Below, piece by piece: positions 54,549-63,471 of a DNA stretch of 64,000 nucleotides. Origin of the DNA: Spirosoma montaniterrae (GTDB lineage Bacteria; Bacteroidota; Bacteroidia; Cytophagales; Spirosomataceae); assembly GCF_001988955.1 (NCBI RefSeq), contig NZ_CP014263.1:4834501-4898500 (forward strand), in the 5' to 3' direction. A program made the position numbers and the translations under genes. A model generated the notes under the pieces. It had not been told where the DNA came from. It saw only the letters and a program-made list of their open reading frames with translations, and searched no databases. The first letter of the stretch is position 1. Each line of letters opens with the position of its first letter.

Positions 54549-55328
54549 ATGACTACTGCGCTGCTCATTATTGATACACAATTTGACTTTTGCCATCCCG
54601 ACGGTGCGCTGTTTGTGCCCGGCGCCGACCACGACGTAGCGCGTATGGCCGCGCTGATTCGGCAGAATACAGCGCGTATCGATCATATTGTTGTTACGCT
54701 CGATACGCACCACCTCATCGACATTGCCCATCCACTATTCTGGCACGACGCAGCGGGGCAGCATCCTGCCCCGTTTACGCGCATTTCAGCCGCCGACGTA
54801 GATGCCGGGCAGTGGGTGCCGCTGTTTGCAGCCGACCGCGCCCGGCAGTATGTCCGTGAATTGGAAGCCGACGGGCAGTTCGACCATTTTATATGGCCCG
54901 AACACTGCCTTGTTGGGTCGCGTGGGGCGGCTTTGCACGACACCCTGCTCAATGCGCTCAACGACTGGACTCGCCAGCGCAGCCGCGATTACGTGGCCGT
55001 CCAGAAAGGCTTGCATCCGTTGTCTGAACATTTCGGCATTTTCCGGGCGCAGGTGCCAGACCCAACCATTCCTGAAACACATCTGAACACCGCCCTGATT
55101 GCCGATTTGGAACGATTCGACCGGGTATTGCTGATGGGCGAAGCCAAATCGCACTGCGTTGCCAACAGTCTGAAACAAATACTCGATTTCGCACCGGGTT
55201 TAGTGTCGAAAGTGATTGCCATTACCGATTGTATGTCCGACGTGGCGGGGCTGGGCCACCTCGCCGATTCTATTTATGCCGAAGCCCGCGAACGGGGCGT
55301 TCGATTCATGATGTCGGCAGAGGTGTAA
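54549..55328 (+). CDS. Cysteine hydrolase, isochorismatase/nicotinamidase family
   Basis: A 259-residue hydrolase with the Asp-Lys-Cys triad: D9 in LIIDTQFDF, K153 in VAVQKGLHP and C203 in EAKSHCVANS. Metal-type residues are in LDTHH (52-55), and PEHCLVGSRGA matches the nicotinamidase loop. Nicotinamidase activity is plausible, but the protein is longer than PncA (about 210 residues) and the name is not assigned. It follows the Gfo/Idh/MocA gene by 2 bp. Confidence 0.85.
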   Translation: MTTALLIIDTQFDFCHPDGALFVPGADHDVARMAALIRQNTARIDHIVVTLDTHHLIDIAHPLFWHDAAGQHPAPFTRISAADVDAGQWVPLFAADRARQYVRELEADGQFDHFIWPEHCLVGSRGAALHDTLLNALNDWTRQRSRDYVAVQKGLHPLSEHFGIFRAQVPDPTIPETHLNTALIADLERFDRVLLMGEAKSHCVANSLKQILDFAPGLVSKVIAITDCMSDVAGLGHLADSIYAEARERGVRFMMSAEV

Positions 55329-55394
55329 CCACAGAATGGGTTAGTGGATTGGGTCTCGCTACCTGTTTGCAAAAAACCGTACCTTTCCGGCGTT

Positions 55395-56024
55395 ATGGAG
55401 AAAACCCTGCCGCTTTTCCCGCTCAACCTGATTGTGTATCCGGGCGAAGACCTGAATCTGCACATCTTTGAGCCGCGTTATCGTCAGCTTGTCAACGAAT
55501 GTCTGGAAGATGAGAAGACGTTCGGTATTCCGGCGTTTATTAACAATAAGTTGCCCGGCTACGGTACTGAAATGCACGTAGTAGCCCTTCACAAACGCTA
55601 CGACGATGGGCGCATGGACATCAAGACCAAAGGGTTAACCGTATTTCGGCTCATTAATTTTGAAAACCCGGTGTCGGGCAAACTCTATGCGGGTGGCGAA
55701 GTAGAACTGGTTGAGCCGGGCGATAGCTTCAGTGCCCACGTATCGGCATTGGTTGAGCGCGTAGAGCGGCTTTACGATCTGCTACAGATAGAAACGGATT
55801 ACGATCCGAAACTTGAAAATTTCTCGTACCGAATTGCCCACAAAGTTGGGTTGTCGGTCGAGCAGGAGTACGAACTGCTTACGCTTGAAACCGAAGCCGA
55901 ACGGCAGCTTTTTCTGATTCAGCACCTCAACAATGTGTTGCCCGTTGTGGCCGATATGGAACGTACCAAGCAGCGCATCCGAATGAACGGACACTTTAAA
56001 AATCTTGATCCGCTCAACTTTTAG
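55395..56024 (+). CDS. Stand-alone LON substrate-binding domain protein
   Basis: A protein of about 209 residues starting MEKTLPLFPLNLIVYPGEDL; 17 open residues upstream are not family-like. It matches the N-terminal (PUA-like) domain of Lon proteases (LHIFEPRYRQLVNECLED, AHKVGLSVEQEYELL) but has no ATPase or protease domain. Such proteins are common and their role is unknown. An inverted-repeat element follows its stop. Confidence 0.88.
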   Translation: MEKTLPLFPLNLIVYPGEDLNLHIFEPRYRQLVNECLEDEKTFGIPAFINNKLPGYGTEMHVVALHKRYDDGRMDIKTKGLTVFRLINFENPVSGKLYAGGEVELVEPGDSFSAHVSALVERVERLYDLLQIETDYDPKLENFSYRIAHKVGLSVEQEYELLTLETEAERQLFLIQHLNNVLPVVADMERTKQRIRMNGHFKNLDPLNF

Positions 56025-56033
56025 TTTGCATTG

Positions 56034-56246
56034 GCGTGTGGCTGGCTGGCGCGGGAGGAGACGCAAGGGGGCTGACGCGAAAGGAGACGCAAAGGGGCTA
56101 ACGCGAAAGGAGACGCAAAGGGTTGCGTCTCTACAATTGACCATCCGACGTAGAGACGCAACCCTTTGCGTCTCCTTTCGCGCCAGCCCCCTCGCGTCAG
56201 CCAGCCACATGCGTCAGCCTCCTTAACGTCTCCTTTCGCGCCAGCC
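56034..56246. repeat. Nested inverted-repeat element, GAGACGCAAAGGG type
   Basis: The core arms at 56102-56134 and 56150-56182 are perfect complements over 33 bp. Outside them, units like CTGACGCGAAAGGAGACGC and GTGGCTGGCTG recur in both orientations out to the edges. It fills the gap between the convergent LonN-domain and AI-2E transporter genes. It shares the GAGACGCAA/TTGCGTCTC units with 47060-47223. Confidence 0.85.
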
Positions 56247-56259
56247 ATACGCCAGAATA

Positions 56260-57411
56260 TTATTTCTTCACTTCTGTTGTTCCAATTCGTCGGGTACGTT
56301 TTGGGAGCTGGTCGGCCAATTCCTGCAGATTTTTGATGGGCGGACGTGGTTTTTCGGCCTCGCCAAGCAGAAAACCATACGGTCTAAGGTCTTCTACGGC
56401 GTCGAAGATGACTTTAAGAATGGCTGTCATAGGCAGAGCCAGAATAAGCCCCGGTAGTCCCCAAAGCTGTCCCCACAGTAATAAAACGATAATAGACGCC
56501 AACGGATTGATGCTCACTTTTGACCCGACGATGTAGGGCGTAATAAAGTTGCCTTCCAGCAATTGTACAAACAGAAAAACGCCGACAACCCCACCGGCTA
56601 CCAACGGATTGTCGTGCGTAACGAGCGTATACAGAGCAGGTAAAATGGAGCCGATAGCAATGCCAATGTAGGGAATCAGAATCAGAATAGCTCCCAGAAA
56701 TCCGAAAAACACGGCAAACTCAACACCCAGAATCAACAGACCAACCGTATTCAGTACACCTACTATGCCAATCACCAGCACCAGCCCAACGATGTAATCT
56801 TTGATTACGGCATATATCCGGCTAAAAACCGCGTCGATGCTCGACCGGCGGGTGTTGCGGAAAACCTTGTAGATGAACGACCGAAAAAAATCGCGGTAGA
56901 GGAGGAAGAAAAAAATGTATAATGGCAACAGCGCAATAGTCGACAATGTGTTGGTAGTTGCCAGTAAAGTTGACGTCAGAATCGTGCCACTATCCTGCAA
57001 CAGCCGGTTGAGGTAGCTACGAGCTTCTGAAACAAGCCGTTGTCGGCTGATATTCAGGTTCTCATCGGCGAGTTTCTGAATTTTATCGAAAATCTCATTG
57101 CTTCGCTGAATCAGCTTGGGAGCCTCGCTGGTGAAGTTGCCAATTTGCAGGGAGATCAGGTAGAAGAACCCGACCAGAAAGCCAACGGCAACAAGAATGC
57201 AGATTAGAATGGCAACTATGCGCGGAAATCCCCAACGTTCCAGCCGGTGATCGAGCGGATATAAAATTACCGACAGCAGGATAGCAAACACCAACGACAC
57301 GATGGTGTCCTGTAGGGTAAAAAGAATATAAACGGTTATTACCAGCGCAATCAGTACGCAGGCAAATTTGACGTAAGCGGGTAACTCTATTTCGCGAGAA
57401 GTTCTGTTCAT
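56260..57411 (-). CDS. AI-2E family transporter (PerM-like)
   Basis: A 383-residue membrane protein with the fold of the AI-2E/PerM family: two N-terminal helices, a large amphipathic domain (LIQRSNEIFDKIQKLADENL), then LPLYIFFFLLYRDFFRSFIY, GVLNTVGLLILGVEFAVFFG, IPYIGIAIGSILPALY and GLPGLILALPMTAILKVIFD. The family exports small molecules or Na+/H+ in tested cases; AI-2 transport is not general. It is divergent from the two-component system genes. Confidence 0.9.
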   Translation of the reverse strand: MNRTSREIELPAYVKFACVLIALVITVYILFTLQDTIVSLVFAILLSVILYPLDHRLERWGFPRIVAILICILVAVGFLVGFFYLISLQIGNFTSEAPKLIQRSNEIFDKIQKLADENLNISRQRLVSEARSYLNRLLQDSGTILTSTLLATTNTLSTIALLPLYIFFFLLYRDFFRSFIYKVFRNTRRSSIDAVFSRIYAVIKDYIVGLVLVIGIVGVLNTVGLLILGVEFAVFFGFLGAILILIPYIGIAIGSILPALYTLVTHDNPLVAGGVVGVFLFVQLLEGNFITPYIVGSKVSINPLASIIVLLLWGQLWGLPGLILALPMTAILKVIFDAVEDLRPYGFLLGEAEKPRPPIKNLQELADQLPKRTRRIGTTEVKK

Positions 57412-57625
57412 CCTGGTGCGTAAACGGCAAATGAGTGTATTTCGTTACAAATATGCTTGATTCCCTTTCGTAGCGGCAAGCACATGGCACAGTTGGCCCA
57501 ATTATACGCAAGCCTGTTAAATTTTTGTTAAGGTTGCCTTTCATTCGCGTAACGTTGTGGATAAGCCACGTAACTTTCGGCGGTCTCTTACTGAAAACAG
57601 GCCATACTCACCAACCTCACCAATT

Positions 57626-58333
57626 ATGAGTGCTGCTAAAGCTGCTCAGCCCCTGCATCGCATTTTGGTCGTTGACGACGACGCTGACATCGTTGAAATG
57701 CTCGAGTACAACCTGACGAAAGAAGGGTATGACGTGCGCACCGCTACCGATGGCCGTAAAGCAGTCGACGTGGCCCGAACGTATTTGCCCGAACTGGTTG
57801 TACTCGACATTATGATGCCGCACCTGGATGGTATCGAAGCCGGTCGGCAACTGCGCGAGATTCCTGAACTGCGCCAGACCTATATTCTCTACCTCACAGC
57901 CCGCTCCGAAGAATATTCGGAAGTGGCAGCGTTCGACGTTGGGGCCGACGACTATATCACCAAGCCCATAAAGCCCCGTGCGCTCATGAGTCGCATTAAC
58001 GCGCTGTTCAGGCGCGAAGCCCAGAAAGCAGACCCCGGCGAGCAAATAACCATTGCCGATCTGAGCATTAACCGCAAAAATTATTCGGTTAGCCAGGGCG
58101 ATAAATCGGTGATTCTGCCGAAGAAAGAGTTTGAACTGCTGTTTTTTCTGGCCCAGCATCCCAACAAAGTATTCAGCCGTGAAGAACTGCTCCAGAAAAT
58201 ATGGGGGGCCGACATCTACGTACTCGAACGCACGGTTGACGTTCACATCCGCAAACTCCGCGAAAAAATTGGCGATACCCACATCCGTACCCTAAAAGGC
58301 GTTGGGTATATGTTCACCGACCAGTCAGAGTAA
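57626..58333 (+). CDS. OmpR/PhoB-family response regulator
   Basis: A protein of about 235 residues starting MSAAKAAQPLHRILVVDDDA; 23 open residues upstream are unlikely. The receiver has the acidic pocket D17-D19, phospho-acceptor D61 (LVVLDIMMP) and the lysine in YITKPIKP. The winged-helix output domain includes KEFELLFFLAQHPNKVFSRE and the end VDVHIRKLREKIGDTHIR. It is followed by a histidine kinase gene across an inverted repeat. Similar to PhoB but the stimulus is unknown. A single DnaA box lies at 57556. Confidence 0.93.
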   Translation: MSAAKAAQPLHRILVVDDDADIVEMLEYNLTKEGYDVRTATDGRKAVDVARTYLPELVVLDIMMPHLDGIEAGRQLREIPELRQTYILYLTARSEEYSEVAAFDVGADDYITKPIKPRALMSRINALFRREAQKADPGEQITIADLSINRKNYSVSQGDKSVILPKKEFELLFFLAQHPNKVFSREELLQKIWGADIYVLERTVDVHIRKLREKIGDTHIRTLKGVGYMFTDQSE

Positions 58334-58441
58334 AAGTTATAAGGTTGCAAAGTTATATAGTTGTAGAGTTGGCTGCCGTGCCTTGATTTAGCGAAGCAAC
58401 TTTACAACCATGTAACTTTACGACCTTACAACTATAAAACT
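58334..58441. repeat. Inverted-repeat element, GTTATAAGGTTG type
   Basis: Imperfect arms begin AAGTTATAAGGTTGCAAAG at 58334 and end ACCTTACAACTATAAAACT at 58441. The element starts directly after the response regulator stop and ends 1 bp before the kinase ATG. Its loop shares GGCT and GCGAAGC with the element at 38762-38858, so the two are the same family. Confidence 0.75.
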
Positions 58442-58442
58442 A

Positions 58443-59477
58443 ATGTCTCTAAGTCCACGCTTCATTGCCCTGCTGCTGGCTTGCCTGATTTCGGCGTTGA
58501 CGCTGGCGTTTCTGACGTTTGTGGAGGGTGTTACAAACAATATGCTGTTTGTGGTGGGCGTGTCGTCGTTTGTTATTTCGTTTTTTCTGGTTCTGTACGC
58601 TATTGAATTGCTGGTATTCCGGGAAGTCAACAAAATGTATAAAACCATCCGGCAGTTAAAAATCCGCGACTTTACCATCTCCCGCAAATCGGTTATCAAA
58701 AACAATAATCCGTTTAAGAAACTGAACGACGAAATTTTCGTGTATGTCGCTAAAAAACAGAAGGAAATCGACGAACTGAAACGACTGGAGCAGTTCCGGC
58801 GCGAGTTTCTGGCCGACGTATCGCACGAATTGAAGACACCCATTTTTGCCGCTCAGGGATTTATTCACACGCTTATCGACGGAGCTATTGACGACGAACA
58901 GGTGCGCGATAAATTTCTGTCGAAAGCCGCCAAAAGTCTCGATGGGTTAGACGCGCTCGTGAAAGACCTGGTGGCCCTGTCGCAGTTGGAAACCGGCGAA
59001 GTAAAGATGAACTTCGAGCGGGTCGATCTGGCACACATAACGCGGGAAATTTTTGAGCAATTAGAGAAGATAGCGCACGCCAAACGCACCTCGCTGCGGC
59101 TTAAAACCACATATCCTGGTCCGGTGTGGGTGAAAGCCGATCCGCAGCGCATTATGCAGGTGATGACCAACCTGATCGAAAACGCCCTGAAATACGGTAA
59201 TGAGAATGGCCGGGTGGTGGTTAGTCTGGAAGAAGACAAAAAACACATTCTCGTATCGGTGCGCGACGATGGCCCCGGTATTCCGCCTGAACACCTGAGC
59301 CGTATTTTTGAACGCTTCTACCGGGTCGAGAAAAGTCGGTCAAAAGATCGGGGCGGCACGGGGCTGGGCCTTGCCATTGTGAAGCACATTCTCAACGCCC
59401 ACAAAGCCAAAGTTACGGTCATGAGCAAAATCGACAAAGGCACTACCTTCCGGTTTAAACTGGAACGCATGGAATAA
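58443..59477 (+). CDS. Sensor histidine kinase (PhoR-like)
   Basis: A 344-residue kinase with two N-terminal membrane helices (about 7-28 and 35-58) separated by a very short loop, so it has almost no periplasmic sensor. The HisKA H-box is LADVSHELKTP with His128. The ATPase domain has NLIENALKYG, VRDDGPGIPPEHLSRIFERF and GGTGLGLAIVKHI. It pairs with the response regulator upstream. The short loop suggests it senses the membrane or an accessory protein. Confidence 0.93.
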   Translation: MSLSPRFIALLLACLISALTLAFLTFVEGVTNNMLFVVGVSSFVISFFLVLYAIELLVFREVNKMYKTIRQLKIRDFTISRKSVIKNNNPFKKLNDEIFVYVAKKQKEIDELKRLEQFRREFLADVSHELKTPIFAAQGFIHTLIDGAIDDEQVRDKFLSKAAKSLDGLDALVKDLVALSQLETGEVKMNFERVDLAHITREIFEQLEKIAHAKRTSLRLKTTYPGPVWVKADPQRIMQVMTNLIENALKYGNENGRVVVSLEEDKKHILVSVRDDGPGIPPEHLSRIFERFYRVEKSRSKDRGGTGLGLAIVKHILNAHKAKVTVMSKIDKGTTFRFKLERME

Positions 59478-59501
59478 GCCCAGAACGGTAGGCGTACTGC
59501 A

Positions 59502-60767
59502 TCAGATGATTCGCCGGAGAGCAAAATTGGCAACAACGAGCTGCCCGTTGCGCCGAACCAGCATCGTAACAACTTTGCCTTCACCTTTTTGCAACATCTT
59601 GTAAATGTCGCTGATGGTCATGTCGCCGGTGGAAGTATTGTTTACAAACAACAACTCATCACCTTCGCGCAGACCGGCCAAGGCAGCGGGCGAACCGTCA
59701 ATGACCTTATCGACATAAAAATTCTTGTAGCGGTCGCCTTTGGCACGGAGTTCCATACCGCTCATGTCGTGCTCAAAGCCCTCGCGCATAAGTCGCTTGA
59801 TTGGCTTCAGCACCACGTATTTTTCGGGATAATTGAACGTCACGTAAAACCGGCGCAACAGTTCGCAGCCGACGTTGCCGTGGCGTTCGGGCATATCAAC
59901 TAATTTCATACCAAACGACGTACTATCGGGGAACGAAGCCAGAATGTTATCTAACTCGTAGCGGCCAAAGCGAATTTTCTGGATGCGGCCCATACTGCCG
60001 TTGATGATGCCATTGAGGCCCCTGCCCAACTGCGCCCGAATCACCTTGTCGGGCAGCGGCATACTGGCCGAACTCCGCGACCGGTCGAGCAGCAGGGCGT
60101 GGCCTGCACCCGTGTCGAGTACGACCCGCAGCGGCATCTCTTTGTTGCCACTTACCACCGACAGGGCGTCGGTGTAGACTTTTGTGTCCTGAATTGTGAT
60201 AGGATACTGATCGCCGTGCCGTTTGCGGTATTTATAGTTTTTGGGCTGCGTGAGCATAATCTCGCGCCGTTGAAAATCGATGCTTACCACGAAATTGGCA
60301 AAAATCTCGTAACCGAAAATGCCATGTACGGGCGTACCAACATATTCCGACAGCTTCAGAATATCTTCGTCCAGAATAACGATGTTGTGGTGCATAGCCC
60401 GCAAGCCCCCCGTACTGAGCCGGTTATCGATAGCCACCGAGGCCGTCAGATTGCCGCCTTCGCCTGCGCCCGTGAGTTTAATTTTACGGGTCAGCTTAAG
60501 CGGTTGTTTCTTGAACGCGTTCGGATCGGTGATAATCGTATGACTAACGCCCGTATCCAGAATGAAGTACAGTGTGTCGGAATCGTTTACCCGGACGGGC
60601 AGAATAATCAGGTTTGAATGGAGTTGAAACGGAATGCGCGTCCAGTTTCGATTGCCGGCAATGTAGAAGCCGTAGCGGTCCCGGTCGGGTGTGTTGTCGG
60701 GGGCGTCACTCCCCCAGGCAACCACACAACCTCCCAGCAGTCCGATCAGCAAAGCCAGCGTTTTCAT
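59502..60767 (-). CDS. Secreted retropepsin-like aspartyl protease with PDZ domain
   Basis: A 421-residue protein with a signal peptide (MKTLALLIGLLGGCVVAWGS). Two aspartyl-protease-like halves each carry a DTG motif (YFILDTGVSHTIIT at D71 and VVLDTGAGHALLLD near 213), so both halves are in one chain. A PDZ domain follows from about 330 (DGSPAALAGLREGDELLFVN). Such proteins are common in Bacteroidota; their substrates are unknown. It is convergent with the kinase gene. Confidence 0.85.
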   Translation of the reverse strand: MKTLALLIGLLGGCVVAWGSDAPDNTPDRDRYGFYIAGNRNWTRIPFQLHSNLIILPVRVNDSDTLYFILDTGVSHTIITDPNAFKKQPLKLTRKIKLTGAGEGGNLTASVAIDNRLSTGGLRAMHHNIVILDEDILKLSEYVGTPVHGIFGYEIFANFVVSIDFQRREIMLTQPKNYKYRKRHGDQYPITIQDTKVYTDALSVVSGNKEMPLRVVLDTGAGHALLLDRSRSSASMPLPDKVIRAQLGRGLNGIINGSMGRIQKIRFGRYELDNILASFPDSTSFGMKLVDMPERHGNVGCELLRRFYVTFNYPEKYVVLKPIKRLMREGFEHDMSGMELRAKGDRYKNFYVDKVIDGSPAALAGLREGDELLFVNNTSTGDMTISDIYKMLQKGEGKVVTMLVRRNGQLVVANFALRRII

Positions 60768-60942
60768 GTAGTTATTTTTACGACATTGAAACTACGTATT
60801 TTTTATCAGAATAACACAAAAACTAAGCTATCGGTTTACAGAATGTATAGACGGTTAATTTGTTGACACACAGCGACTACAAAATTCCTGACCTACTTAG
60901 CAAGTGCGTTCAGCCGAAAAGCTCTAATTTCGCCGTATAAAA

Positions 60943-61054
60943 ATAATGAAAAGTGAAAAATGAGGAGTATTAAGTTGCGGTAATGCGCTCATTACCGGCG
61001 CGTTGTCCCGACTTTATCCTCATTTTCCACTTTTCATTTTTCACTTTTCATTAT
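60943..61054. repeat. Inverted-repeat element, AATGAAAAGTGAAAAATG type
   Basis: The left arm at 60943-60966 and the longer right arm at 61017-61054 share ATAATGAAAAGTGAAAAATG and ATGAGGA; the right arm has an extra internal copy of the AAAAGTG unit. A small palindrome (GGTAATGCGCTCATTACC) lies in the loop. It is the only clear structure in the 295-bp gap upstream of tpiA and ends 8 bp before the tpiA ATG, so it is in the leader. Confidence 0.78.
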
Positions 61055-61062
61055 CAAAAAGT

Positions 61063-61827
61063 ATGCGTAAAAAAATTGTTGCCGGCAACTGGAAAATGAA
61101 TAAGACCGCCGAAGAGGCAAAAGCTCTTCTGTCGGAGGTCGTGAATATGGTGAAAGACGAAGTAACCAGCGATGTTACCGTTGTACTTTGCCCACCGGCT
61201 TTATACCTGACAACATTCCGGCAATATGTGCCTGCGGGCGGTCGTATTTCGCTGGGTGCTCAGAATTGCCACGAAAAAGCGTCGGGAGCTTATACAGGCG
61301 AAATTTCGGCCCCTATGCTGCAATCCATTGGCGTCGAGTACGTGATTCTGGGCCATAGCGAACGGCGGCAATATTTTGGCGAAACCAACACGCAATTAGC
61401 CGAGAAGGTAAACATCGCCCTCGAAAACAACCTGACACCTATTTTCTGCTGTGGCGAATCGCGCGACCTGCGCGAAAACGGCGATTATATTGGCTTCGTG
61501 AAAGGCCAACTGACCGAAAGCGTGTTTCATCTCTCTGCGGAGCAGTTTGCCAACGTCGTGATTGCCTACGAACCCATTTGGGCTATCGGTACGGGGCTGA
61601 CGGCCTCATCGGCACAAGCACAGGATATGCACGCTGAACTTCGGCAACACATCGCCAGCCAATATGGCGACGACGTGGCCCAAAATACAAGCATCCTGTA
61701 TGGTGGCAGTGCCAACGAAAAAAACGCAGCCGAATTATTCGCCCAACCCGACGTCGACGGTGGGCTGATTGGTGGCGCGTCGCTAAAATCACGCGAGTTC
61801 ACGACCGTGGTGAAAGCTATAAGTTGA
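61063..61827 (+). CDS. tpiA: Triose-phosphate isomerase
   Basis: A protein of about 254 residues starting MRKKIVAGNWKMNKTAEEAK; the 20 open residues upstream are translated from the repeat and are rejected. Catalytic residues are Asn9/Lys11 (GNWKMN), the histidine in ILGHSERR and the glutamate in AYEPIWAIGTG; the phosphate loop GGSANEKNA and GGLIGGASL are present. It interconverts dihydroxyacetone phosphate and glyceraldehyde 3-phosphate. Its TGA stop overlaps the following inverted repeat. Confidence 0.97.
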   Translation: MRKKIVAGNWKMNKTAEEAKALLSEVVNMVKDEVTSDVTVVLCPPALYLTTFRQYVPAGGRISLGAQNCHEKASGAYTGEISAPMLQSIGVEYVILGHSERRQYFGETNTQLAEKVNIALENNLTPIFCCGESRDLRENGDYIGFVKGQLTESVFHLSAEQFANVVIAYEPIWAIGTGLTASSAQAQDMHAELRQHIASQYGDDVAQNTSILYGGSANEKNAAELFAQPDVDGGLIGGASLKSREFTTVVKAIS

Positions 61828-61916
61828 ATGGTTGAATGAATGGTTGAATGATTGAATGGAATAATCAGGTGAATGCTCCATTCAACCATTCAACCATTCA
61901 TTCACTCAACCACTCA
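61824..61916. repeat. Inverted-repeat element, TTGAATGG type
   Basis: Imperfect arms at 61824-61860 and 61877-61916 are built of TTGAATG and GAATGG heptamer-like units. It starts at the tpiA stop codon (61825-61827) and ends 9 bp before the next gene. It is related to 45229-45303. Confidence 0.82.
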
Positions 61917-61925
61917 TAACTACCA

Positions 61926-62426
61926 ATGATGACTGCTCAGGAATATATTCAATTGCTCAGGCTACAGCCGCATCCGGAAGGGGGGTATTTTGCCGAAACG
62001 TACCGCTCGGCGGAGGTTATTCCGCATGCGGCCCTGCCTGAGCGGTTTAGCGGAGAGCGGGTGTTTGGCACGGCCATTTATTTCCTGCTGGAAAGCAAAG
62101 ACGTATCGGCTCTGCACCGGATTCAGGCCGATGAAATCTGGCATTTTTATGCCGGTGGCCCGCTCAATGTGTTCGTCATAAACCCTGACGCTTCGCTTAG
62201 AACCATTCGGTTAGGTAATAATCTGGAAAAGGGCGAAGTATTTCAGGCCGTTGTGCCAGCGGGTTGCTGGTTTGGGTCAAAGCCCGCCGATGGCACCGAA
62301 TTTTCGCTGGTTGGCTGTACCGTTGCTCCCGGCTTCGATTTTGCCGACCTTGAGATGGCCGACCGGGAAACACTGTTAGCCGAGTTTCCGCAGCATCGGG
62401 CGGTGATTGACATTTTAACTACCTGA
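61926..62426 (+). CDS. Cupin domain protein (DUF985)
   Basis: A 166-residue protein starting MMTAQEYIQLLRLQPHPEGG, with FAETYRSAEVIP, FLLESKDVSALHRIQADEIW and VPAGCWFGSKPADGTEFSLV. This matches the DUF985 cupin family, whose function is uncertain. The metal-type residues (His, Glu) in LHRIQADEIWHFYAGG are present. Its end overlaps the convergent DUF4097-like gene by 8 bp. Confidence 0.85.
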   Translation: MMTAQEYIQLLRLQPHPEGGYFAETYRSAEVIPHAALPERFSGERVFGTAIYFLLESKDVSALHRIQADEIWHFYAGGPLNVFVINPDASLRTIRLGNNLEKGEVFQAVVPAGCWFGSKPADGTEFSLVGCTVAPGFDFADLEMADRETLLAEFPQHRAVIDILTT

Positions 62427-63471
62427 AACTCACGTTTCCAAACTTCGATACCACTTTTACTTTGGTGCCTGTACCACGGCCAACTTTGCCGATATATTGT
62501 TTTGTCAGGCGTGGGCCGCGCTGTCCGTCGTTATCGTTTGGCTGACTTGTGAAGTGCATGGTGGAACCCTGGCTGTAGTTGAAATTGCCGTAGCTGACCG
62601 TTACGTCGAAGTCGCAGTCATTATTATCGACGGGTAGTGCAACCGACGAATAACTGGCCTGAATGGCTACGTTTTCGGCAGTTTTCGAGAGTTGCTCGAT
62701 GCGAAAGCCGCCCGAAAAACTCAGCTTTATATTACCCGACTCGCGCAACGTGCCAATCTCGGCACCTGAATAGTCAATGTCGGCATTGAGTTTACCTACT
62801 TCGCCAATCCGCATTTTGCCAAACTTATTAACGAGTGTTAACACGTTGACCCGATTCAGGTCCAGATTGCCGTAGGATACGTCTACTTTAGCGGCTTCAC
62901 AAGCGCGGATAACGGCTTTACCGTAGGCGACATCGATGTCGGTTTGCCGGTTGGTCAGTTCAGTGGCGTTAAAGTTGCCGTAGCGATTATAAACGGATAA
63001 AGGGGCGTGGAAAGCTGGAATTTCGGTGTTCCCAAACTTATTCCGAACGGTTAGTGCATTTTGCCGGGGCATCATCACATCGTAGTTAATTTTAACGAAG
63101 TTGCGTTCGCCCCCGTTGCTCCAGCGGCCAAAACTCCAGTTTGAGACACTACCTTGATTGAAGTTTGTGCGCACCACAATCTGATTACCAGCGCGTTTCT
63201 CGTCGATACTAATCGCATCTAAAAACCGTTGCACACGCTCATCAGAATCGGAGTTTGCCAGAACCGTAATCTGAATCCGGATTTCACTTTTGTCCCAAAG
63301 ACCAATCGACACCTGACCAAACTGATTATCAATCGTTAACGCGTCGTTTGGATTCACGTCGAACACTTTAACAATTGTCTTCTTCTTCTCAATCGCACCG
63401 GTCTCACACGGTTCTTCGGCCCACGCGAAGGCGGGCAAAAGACACAGCAACAGGCTAAACAGGATTTTCAT
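62419..63471 (-). CDS. Secreted DUF4097-like repeat protein (second copy)
   Basis: A protein of about 350 residues starting MKILFSLLLCLLPAFAWAEE, a normal signal peptide; eight open residues upstream are rejected. The mature part repeats beta units marked by NQFGQVSIG, NKFGNTEIP, NRYGNFNAT, SYGNLDLN, NKFGKMRIG, SYGNFNYS and SKFGNVSFR, like 17356-18333. It overlaps the upstream anti-sigma-like gene by 17 bp. Function unknown, but two copies in the same context point to a shared signalling module. Confidence 0.68.
   Translation of the reverse strand: MKILFSLLLCLLPAFAWAEEPCETGAIEKKKTIVKVFDVNPNDALTIDNQFGQVSIGLWDKSEIRIQITVLANSDSDERVQRFLDAISIDEKRAGNQIVVRTNFNQGSVSNWSFGRWSNGGERNFVKINYDVMMPRQNALTVRNKFGNTEIPAFHAPLSVYNRYGNFNATELTNRQTDIDVAYGKAVIRACEAAKVDVSYGNLDLNRVNVLTLVNKFGKMRIGEVGKLNADIDYSGAEIGTLRESGNIKLSFSGGFRIEQLSKTAENVAIQASYSSVALPVDNNDCDFDVTVSYGNFNYSQGSTMHFTSQPNDNDGQRGPRLTKQYIGKVGRGTGTKVKVVSKFGNVSFR

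Noticed and set aside
57556..57564. Single DnaA box upstream of the response regulator
   Set aside because: One 9-bp match is close to chance for a window this size, so it is not called a regulatory site.
61003..61062. An upstream start for tpiA that adds 20 residues
   Set aside because: The extra residues (PHFPLFIFHFSLSKS) are translated from the repeat arm and TpiA proteins start at the chosen MRKKIVAGNWK. Unlike 17356 and 28553, a normal start follows.
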